Source: UTCFX2 sp963726375 (GTDB lineage Bacteria > Chloroflexota > Anaerolineae > Anaerolineales > UBA4823). Taken from it: a stretch of 64,000 bases of DNA. The number at the start of each line of letters is the position of its first letter. Within the stretch, counting starts at the first letter, position 1. Both the position numbers and the translations under genes were made by a program. Positions 56,114 through 64,000 of the stretch are shown one piece after another. Under the pieces are notes generated by a model, which was not told the origin of the DNA, ran no database searches, and was given only the letters and a program-made list of their open reading frames with translations. The DNA lies in assembly GCA_963726375.1 (NCBI GenBank), contig CAVSCE010000008.1, forward strand, positions 310,001-374,000. The letters are read 5' to 3'.

Positions 56114-56803
56114 ATGAATTCCTGGAAGCGATTGTTCTTTTATCTGTCTTTAAACGTTCTGGTCTCTGCCTGTACGGTGCTGGCAGTTCTTTTTACCTGG
56201 GACCAACTTTCTGGACCGATGCCGCGCGGACTGATGGTTAAGGCATTCAGCAGATTAAGCATTGCTTCTACGCCGACCCCACTCCCTCCCAGTCCAGGCA
56301 CTCCCGAGGTTCAAGCTACCGCGACCCCGGCTTTCTTGTATTACCAGGTCGTGTCTGGGGATACTTTTGAAAGTCTGGCGGAAAAATATAATATTCCGGT
56401 AGAAGAGCTGATCGCAGTAAATGGTTTTTCTAAATCCCAACCGCTGGGGGAAGGCGAGGCGCTGCGTATCCCGCTGGAAGCCGCGGCGACTGTTGTAATT
56501 GACAGCGTGATAGGTGCAGGCGACCTCGATTCTGAGCATGTTCTGCTGAAACAACGTGGAGAAGGTGAGCTTTCGCTGGTTGGCTGGCGGATGGAAGACA
56601 ACCAGGGGAATATTTTTATCTTCCCTCAGTTTCCACAGCTGATTCTCTATCGGGGTGGGGCGGTGAACATTTTTACGAAGGCGGGCAGCAATACGGTCGT
56701 CGATTTGTATTGGGGAATGGAACAACCTGTCTGGGAATCCGGCGATACAGTGACGTTAAAGGACCCGCAAGGCAAAGTTCGCGCCACCTATCAGGTACCG
56801 TAA
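56114..56803 (+). CDS. LysM peptidoglycan-binding protein with lamin-tail domain
   Basis: A 229-residue envelope protein: one N-terminal anchor (LFFYLSLNVLVSACTVLAVL), a Thr/Pro linker, LysM at about residues 78-125 (YYQVVSGDTFESLAEKYNIP, VEELIAVNGFSKSQPLGEGE) and an LTD (lamin tail) domain at about 130-229 (VGWRMEDNQGNIFIFPQF, VNIFTKAGSNTV). The LysM would bind peptidoglycan; LTDs in bacteria are surface domains of unknown partner. The start is ATG 56114, preferred over TTG 56102. The gene is intact. Confidence 0.82.
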   Translation: MNSWKRLFFYLSLNVLVSACTVLAVLFTWDQLSGPMPRGLMVKAFSRLSIASTPTPLPPSPGTPEVQATATPAFLYYQVVSGDTFESLAEKYNIPVEELIAVNGFSKSQPLGEGEALRIPLEAAATVVIDSVIGAGDLDSEHVLLKQRGEGELSLVGWRMEDNQGNIFIFPQFPQLILYRGGAVNIFTKAGSNTVVDLYWGMEQPVWESGDTVTLKDPQGKVRATYQVP

Positions 56804-56851
56804 AACAGCCTTGTTCCCTGATCGAGAAACAATTCGGGGTGCTGGCGAGCA

Positions 56852-56880
56852 TTGACCGCAGCCCTGCTCTTTGATACACT
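56852..56880 (+). promoter_or_regulatory. Promoter of dnaX, probably leaderless transcript
   Basis: TTGACC (56852-56857), a 17-base spacer, then TACACT (56875-56880). The ATG of dnaX is at 56887, six bases after the -10 box, exactly where a transcript would start. There is no Shine-Dalgarno upstream. Confidence 0.55.
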
Positions 56881-56886
56881 CTGATC

Positions 56887-58458
<1,572 letters not shown>

Positions 58459-58531
58459 AATTCCAATGCTGCCACCGCAGCGCTGGACGGCGCTCTCGGA
58501 GGGCGGATACATTGTCAAACAGGAGATAAGC

Positions 58532-58858
58532 ATGGCAAAAGGTTTCAAAGGACCAAAAATGCAGAATCCGATGGGTATGATGGGCCAGCTTCAGAAACTT
58601 CAAGAGCAGATCGGGCAAATCCAGGAACAGCTGGCAGATGAAACCGTGACAGCGACGGCTGGAGGCGGTGCGATTAAGGTCACGGTTACCGGGGCGCAGG
58701 TCTTTCGGGCAGTTGAAATCGACCCGGAAGTTCTGAAGGATGCAGACGTAGAAATGCTCCAGGACCTGATCCTGACTGCGGTGAATTCTGCCCTGGATGC
58801 CTCGCGCCAGTATGCAGCCGAAAGGCTTGGCCCTCTGGCCGGGGGTCTGCCGTTTTAG
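58532..58858 (+). CDS. YbaB/EbfC family nucleoid-associated protein
   Basis: A 108-residue protein beginning MAKGFKGPKMQNPMGMMGQL with the YbaB/EbfC pattern QLQKLQEQIGQIQEQLADET, GGGAIKVTVTGAQVFRAVEI and DLILTAVNSALDASR. It is a DNA-binding protein found between dnaX and recR in most bacteria. The start ATG 58532 has AGGAG at 58521-58525. Confidence 0.93.
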   Translation: MAKGFKGPKMQNPMGMMGQLQKLQEQIGQIQEQLADETVTATAGGGAIKVTVTGAQVFRAVEIDPEVLKDADVEMLQDLILTAVNSALDASRQYAAERLGPLAGGLPF

Positions 58859-58898
58859 GCAGGTAAAAGGCCCTGTTCGATAATCCAAGAGATCATGA

Positions 58899-59507
58899 AT
58901 GCTGCTTCCTGAACCGATTCAAAAACTGATTGATGCTTTTTCGCGTCTCCCCGGGATAGGTCCGAAGACCGCCTCGCGCCTGACTTTTTACCTGCTGCGC
59001 GCCCCAGAAGATGCCGCCCGGGATCTGGCTGAGGCGTTGTTTAACCTAAAAACGGGTACGACCTATTGCCAGGTTTGCTACAATATTACTGCTGCCGGTC
59101 GGACAGAATGCGAGATTTGCGGCAGTCCGGCTCGAGACCCCGGACAGATATGCGTGGTGGAGGAGCCGTTAGATGTGCTGGCATTGGAGAGAACGGGCGG
59201 CTATCCCGGACGCTACCATGTGCTTCACGGCGCACTTTCTCCCATCGAAGGGATCGGCCCAGAGCATCTTAAGATTCGGGAGCTGGTAGAACGACTGCGG
59301 TCCGGAGCAGTGCGGGAGGTCATCCTGGCGACCAATCCGAGTATGGAGGGGGATTACACTTCGGCTTACCTTCGCCAGCAGATTCAGCCAATGGGTGTTC
59401 GGATCACGAGGCTGGCCCGCGGTCTTCCGGTCGGCGGAGACCTGGAATATGCGGATCAAAACACCCTGCTGCGCGCCCTGACTGGACGCCAGGAAATGCC
59501 GGATTGA
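58899..59507 (+). CDS. recR: Recombination mediator protein RecR
   Basis: A 202-residue RecF-pathway protein: helix-hairpin-helix LPGIGPKTASRLTF (about 17-30), C4 zinc finger CQVCYNITAAGRTECEIC (about 56-73), then a Toprim domain with ICVVEEPLDVLALE and ILATNPSMEGDYTSAYLRQQ. It loads RecA on gapped DNA with RecO. It follows ybaB by 40 bases. Confidence 0.96.
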   Translation: MLLPEPIQKLIDAFSRLPGIGPKTASRLTFYLLRAPEDAARDLAEALFNLKTGTTYCQVCYNITAAGRTECEICGSPARDPGQICVVEEPLDVLALERTGGYPGRYHVLHGALSPIEGIGPEHLKIRELVERLRSGAVREVILATNPSMEGDYTSAYLRQQIQPMGVRITRLARGLPVGGDLEYADQNTLLRALTGRQEMPD

Positions 59508-59519
59508 CCGAAGGCAAGT

Positions 59520-60524
59520 TTAGCTTTCCAAGTGAATTTCATCCCCTGTGTGCTCGGTTCCGTATCCTCCCAAATTCTGCAGCAGCCGCCGGAATCTCGC
59601 AGAGGACAGGGTGTCGAACATGGTAGTAAACGTAGGATTTTCGGTTTGATCTTCGGGGAACACAAGGTCGAAACGTTCCTCAAAGAGCGGGACAAAGTCA
59701 AGCTTGAGTTTTTGGGCAGCGGCCAGCAGCCCGAGACCCATATCGGCCTTGCCGGTCTGGATCGCCTCGGCCACAGCACTGTGAGTACGCACTTCTCGGT
59801 TGTAACCGTTCAGGATTCGCGGGTCGATTGAAAGTTGATTTATCTGGCGGTCCAGCCAGAGCCTGGTCGCTGAACCCTTGTTGCGGTTGATCATCCGAAC
59901 CTCCCCGCGAGCGAGGTCAGACATATCCCGAATCCCAAGGGGATTTCCCGGAGCTACCAGGAGACCTTGCTGGCGATGAGCAAGTGTGATCAAACGCACT
60001 GATCGGTCCGGGAAAATGTGACTGATAAAAGGCAGATTATATTCCCCGGTCTCAAAATCCAGCAGATGGCAGCCCGTAACCTGGGAAATTCCCTGACGCA
60101 GGGCAATCAAACCATCCAGGCTGCCGATCGGCAGGACAAACAACCCAAGGGGACGGTATTTGAGGATTCGCAGCTGATAAGCAAGCGTTTCCAGCGCCAG
60201 GTCGTGGCTGCCCAAACAGGTCAGGGAAACTTCGTCGTCGGTTTTTGGCACGACGATCTCCTGGAACAAGAAGGAGCGCGCTTTGGCCCGATAATATTTC
60301 TCAACGAAGCCCCTGACGACGCGCTGATTGGTCAGCTCCACCAACCCGGCTTTTTCAAGCAGCTTAAGATGATGGCGAACCCGGGCGGGGTGCTCGTTCA
60401 GCGCCTGACCGAGCTGGGTCAGGGTTGCGGGAGCTGCCATCAGCATCCGGAGGATGGCCAGGCGGCGGGGATCCGTCAATATCTTGATCTGCTCGAAATC
60501 CTGGATACGTTTGAAGTGCTCCAT
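59520..60524 (-). CDS. HTH transcriptional regulator with periplasmic-binding-like (PF12727, molybdate-type) domain
   Basis: A 334-residue protein with an N-terminal ArsR-type winged helix (about 10-85: PRRLAILRMLMAAPATLTQL, HPARVRHHLKLLEKAGLVEL) and a C-terminal PBP-like domain (about 120-320) with HRQQGLLVAPGNPLGI, RMINRNKGSATRLWLDRQIN and KADMGLGLLAAAQKL, the pattern of the molybdate/anion-binding PBP_like family. It should be a one-component sensor for an oxyanion or small metabolite. It is convergent with recR and its promoter faces metH. The frame is intact. Confidence 0.87.
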   Translation of the reverse strand: MEHFKRIQDFEQIKILTDPRRLAILRMLMAAPATLTQLGQALNEHPARVRHHLKLLEKAGLVELTNQRVVRGFVEKYYRAKARSFLFQEIVVPKTDDEVSLTCLGSHDLALETLAYQLRILKYRPLGLFVLPIGSLDGLIALRQGISQVTGCHLLDFETGEYNLPFISHIFPDRSVRLITLAHRQQGLLVAPGNPLGIRDMSDLARGEVRMINRNKGSATRLWLDRQINQLSIDPRILNGYNREVRTHSAVAEAIQTGKADMGLGLLAAAQKLKLDFVPLFEERFDLVFPEDQTENPTFTTMFDTLSSARFRRLLQNLGGYGTEHTGDEIHLES

Positions 60525-60666
60525 CGATGATCCATATGAGAAAACAAAAGGCTCATTATAAATAAATTCTTAGCGCTATGCAAAAGTCTATCATGACTGA
60601 GTTTGTCCGTAAAGGAGGGTATTCTGACGATAGAATTCTTAATAAAACGGTGATCAGCGATCCCAT

Positions 60667-60696
60667 TTGACATGCCTAGTTTGCCCATGGTACACT
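60667..60696 (+). promoter_or_regulatory. Promoter of metH
   Basis: TTGACA (60667-60672) and TACACT (60691-60696) with an 18-base spacer lie 53 bases before the TTG start. The -35 is a perfect consensus. No cobalamin or SAM riboswitch was recognised in the 224-base gap. Confidence 0.55.
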
Positions 60697-60748
60697 GACC
60701 TACTGCCACGATTTGAAGATTGCTCGATAAGGATCAGGAAGGTGTGAT

Positions 60749-63700
60749 TTGTCAGCCAGTCATTTCAACCGGTCATATTTGGATGCGCTCGCCTGCTCAG
60801 TGCTTGTATTTGATGGTGCAATGGGCACAAGCCTGCAGGCTCAACGCCTGACCGCGGAAGATTTCGGCGGAGAACGTACTAACGGGTGTGTCGATTACCT
60901 GGTAATCAGCCGGCCTGATGCGGTGCTAAAGGTCCACAGGTCTTTCCTTGAGGCAGGCGTCAATGTGATCGAGACCAACACATTTCGCGCCAACCGCCTG
61001 ACCCTGGGTGAGTACGGGCTGGGGGAACGGGTGGTCGAAATCAACACGGCAGCCGCTGCGCTGGCTCGCAAGCTTGCAGACGAATACTCAACCCCAGACG
61101 TGCCGCGCTTTGTAGCCGGTTCGATCGGTCCGTCTGGAAAACTGCCGTCTGCAGCTGACCCGGAACTCTCTAATATATCTTATGGCGACCTGGCGGTCAT
61201 TTTCCAGGAACAGGCGGTTGGCCTGATCCTGGGAGGCGTTGACCTGCTGCTCATTGAGACTTCACAGGATATCCTTGAAGTTAAAGCTGCGATCACAGGC
61301 ATCCACCAGGCTTTTAAGGAAACTGGTATGGTCATCCCAATCCAGGTCCAGGTGACGCTGGACACGACCGGACGGATGCTGCTGGGAACCGATATTGCGG
61401 CTGCGCTGACCATCCTTGAAGATATGGCAATCGATGTTATCGGATTGAACTGCTCCACCGGCCCCGAACACATGCGAGAGCCGATCGCCTACCTTGGCGA
61501 GCATTCCAGGCTGCCGGTTTCATGCATCCCCAATGCCGGGCTGCCTCTTAATGTGGATGGTGAAGCAGTTTACCCGCTGCAGCCTGAGCCTTTTGCTCAG
61601 GCGCTCGTAGACTTCGTCGAGAAGAATGGCGTCCGAATCGTGGGAGGCTGCTGCGGGACCACACCTGCTCACCTGCGGCTGCTGGTGGAAAGGCTGAGAG
61701 TAAGCGCTGCAGCGCGCCAGCCGCTGGTCTTGCCTTCGCAAACCGCGCCAAGTCTGGCTTCTGCAACCCGTTCGGTGGCGATGCAGCAGGAGCCGCCGCC
61801 ACTGCTGATCGGGGAGCGCTGCAACGCCCAGGGCAGCCGCAAGTTCAAGCGCCTGCTGCTGGCGGAGGATTATGACGCCATCCTGGAGATCGGCCGAGAA
61901 CAGGTCGAAGGCGGCGCACATGCGCTGGATATCTCGGTTGCGGTTACCGAGCGGCCAGATGAAGCCGAGCAGATTCGACAGGTCGTAAAAAAACTCGCTT
62001 CTGGTTTGGAAGCTCCGCTGGTGATCGACACCACCGAGCTTGATGTGCTTGAAGCAGCCTTGCAGACCGCCCCCGGGCGCTGTCTGATCAACTCGACCCA
62101 CCTGGAGGGAGGACAAGCCAAAGCCGATCGCGTTTTTGGATTGGCAAGAAAATATAATGCAGCTGTCCTGGTGCTGACCATCGATGAAAACGGGATGGCA
62201 AGGACGGCTGAACGAAAGCTTGCCGTCGCCCAGAGGATCGCGCAGATTGCTGTGCAAGACCACGGCTTGCTCCCAGGCTCGATCGTCTTCGATCCTTTGA
62301 CCTTCACACTGGCGACCGGCGACCCCGAATTTGCCAATTCGGCCGTGGAGACTCTGGATGGGATACAAAGGATCAAGCAAAGCATCCCGGGTGTTCTGGC
62401 ATCGCTGGGTGTGAGCAACGTTTCGTTTGGTCTGGATCCCGCGGCACGACCGGTGCTGAACAGCATTATGCTCTACCACGCCGTCCAGGCTGGCCTGGAC
62501 ATGGCGATTGTCAATCCCGCCCATATCACACCATACGCAGAGATCCCACCCGAACAGCGCCAGCTGGCGGAAGACCTGATTTTCAACCGCCATCCGGAAG
62601 CTTTGGCGCGCTTCATCGAGTATTTTCAGTCCAGCGAGTATGCTGGCTTGAAACGAGTTGAAACAGCGGAAGATCCTGCATTGGAAATGCTGCCTCAAGA
62701 GCGTCTGGGTTGGCGAATCCTTCACCGCCGAAAGGAAGGAGTTGAAGCCGACATCGATCTGATCATCGAGGAGAAGGTCAGCAGGGATGATGCGGCGTCC
62801 CGGCACGCGGCCGCGGTTGACATTCTGAACAGCATCCTGCTTCCGGCGATGAAAGAAGTCGGAGACCGCTTCGGGTTGGGAGAAATCATCCTGCCGTTCG
62901 TGCTTCAATCGGCTGAGGTCATGAAGGCAGCGGTTCTCCACCTGGAACGCTACCTGGAGCGCAAGGAAGGTGCCAGCAAAGGAACCATCGTCCTGGCGAC
63001 GGTTTACGGAGACGTTCACGATATCGGGAAGAACCTTGTCAAGACGATCCTCGCAAACAACGGTTTTGGTGTGATAGATCTGGGAAAACAGGTTCCGGCA
63101 GAGACGGTAATAACCAGGGCGGTGGAAGCCGAGGCAGATGCGATCGGTTTGAGCGCACTGCTGGTGAACACCAGCAAGCAGATGCCGCTGATCGTGAATG
63201 AGCTCCACAGGCGCGGGCTGAAGATCCCTGTCCTGGTCGGGGGAGCTGCGATCAACCGGCGGTTTGGCTGGCGGATTCTGTACACGGAAGATGGGTCGAT
63301 CTACGATCCCGGGGTTTTTTACTGCAAAGATGCTTTTGAAGGGCTTTCGACCATGGAAGCCCTGATTGATGATAACCGGCGTTTAGCCCTGAAAGAGCAG
63401 GTGCGAAATCAGGCTGCCGCTGAGATTGACCGCCCGCTCTCGCGTCGGGCAGAACGGGTGCAAGCCAGCCGGTCAGCAGTCGTCCCGCTTCCGCTTGAGC
63501 TCCCGGCTTCGCTTGAATGGGGCGCACATGTGGCCCGCCAGATGCCGCTCGAGATGGTCTTCCAGAACCTTTCAAAAAACGAGCTCTTTCGCCTGTCGTG
63601 GGGGGCAAAAAATGCTCACGGTCAGGAATGGGAAAAGCTTCAGGTCGAGTTTGAGCAGAGGTTGGAGAGAATGACCCTTCAGGCGCTGCCGCGAAGGCTG

Positions 63701-64000
63701 GCTGAAGCCCCAGGGTATTTACGGCTTCTGGCCCTGCCAGGCTGAGGGGGAGAATCTGATCCTGTATTTACCGGCCTCACTTGCGGGGGGGAAATCTGGA
63801 GGGAAAGAAGAGATCGCTCGATTTGGTTTCCCGCGCCAACCAGACGGCGAGCGGCTGTGCCTGGCGGATTATTTCGCCCCGAAAGATGAAAGCATATTCG
63901 ATCTTGTTGCCCTCCAGGTTGTGACGGTCGGGCAGGAAGCAACGGAGCGGTTTGACCGGCTGCAGGAGAGCGGCGATTACGCCGAGGCGTATTTCACCCA
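60749..64000 (+). CDS. metH: Cobalamin-dependent methionine synthase, one frameshift, runs off the window
   Basis: MetH makes methionine from homocysteine with methylcobalamin. Modules in order: homocysteine-binding with zinc Cys in NCSTGP and GGCCGTTP (to about 320), pterin-binding (ERCNAQGSRKFKRLL, FDPLTFTLATGD, to about 660), B12-binding with GDVHDIGKN (about 755), and the SAM-activation domain with MVFQNLSKNELFRLSWGAKN. Near 63708-63711 a CCCC run breaks the frame; one base less gives EAQGIYGFWPCQAEGENL and ALQVVTVGQEATERF to the window edge. Start is TTG with AGGAAGG upstream. The 3' end is cut off. Confidence 0.94.

Noticed and set aside
60525..60748. Cobalamin or SAM riboswitch before metH
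   Set aside because: The conserved core of neither class was found; only a standard promoter and ribosome-binding site were seen.
61520..63208. Long minus-strand open frame of 562 codons opposite metH
   Set aside because: It is a shadow of the metH codon bias. It has no start site, domain or neighbour of its own and metH is unmistakable.

Overview
The window reads as a chromosomal segment of a bacterium from the phylum Chloroflexota, most likely class Anaerolineae. This is inferred from gene content and protein style: a pdxS-pdxT-R3H ATPase-tmk-FmdB-gmk block, many lipoproteins with Thr/Pro-rich linkers, zinc-ribbon/FHA/LysM/LTD cell-surface proteins, a multi-GAF SpoIIE phosphatase and an HTH-molybdate-binding-like regulator. 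No rRNA, tRNA, prophage or CRISPR array was seen.

Layout. 0.1-6.8 kb is a mostly co-directional housekeeping block: PLP synthase (pdxST), a GNAT-like protein, an R3H/SpoIIIAA-type ATPase, thymidylate kinase, FmdB zinc ribbon, guanylate kinase and rhomboid. 6.9-12.5 kb holds an acidic-tailed hypothetical, an EthD-like protein, an M23 peptidase, a degenerate SDR, an enoyl-CoA hydratase and a two-component system. 12.8-15.3 kb is comEC. 15.3-21.3 kb is a decayed, repeat-rich zone: broken VOC/PhnB genes, two pieces of a second comEC copy split by two SRPBCC genes, a broken serine protease, a truncated RAYT transposase and a 50-bp palindromic tandem array. 21.3-38.5 kb has an SUMF1-like protein, an RlmD-type RNA methyltransferase, a HExxH lipoprotein, FHA protein, M28 peptidase, lipB, clpB, GIY-YIG, thioredoxin, dcd, M23 lipoprotein, ftcD/fchA, dnaJ and two hsp20 genes. 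38.5-43.7 kb has an EamA transporter and then a UbiD decarboxylase-AcnX large-AcnX small-DUF89 operon. This operon is the most interesting metabolic unit because UbiD plus AcnX is the signature pair of the archaeal-type (anhydromevalonate) mevalonate pathway. 43.7-50 kb has a NapH-like iron-sulfur membrane protein with a partner, a broken aldo/keto reductase, a zinc-ribbon protein, PlsC and an MFS transporter. 50.2-55.3 kb is a complete partner-switching operon (STAS antagonist, HATPase anti-sigma kinase, six-GAF SpoIIE phosphatase). 55.5-64 kb has a NYN nuclease, LysM-LTD protein, dnaX-ybaB-recR, an HTH/PBP regulator and a cobalamin-dependent methionine synthase that runs off the window.

Quality note. 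More than thirty reading-frame breaks were found, most of them single-base and several in homopolymers (A5 in clpB, C4 in metH). They hit essential genes, so most are probably sequence errors. Genes in 0.1-6.8 kb and 55.5-60.6 kb are clean. Remnants with in-frame stops or missing parts (VOC remnant, comEC copy, RAYT) look like real decay. For frameshifted genes the coordinates span all the pieces.
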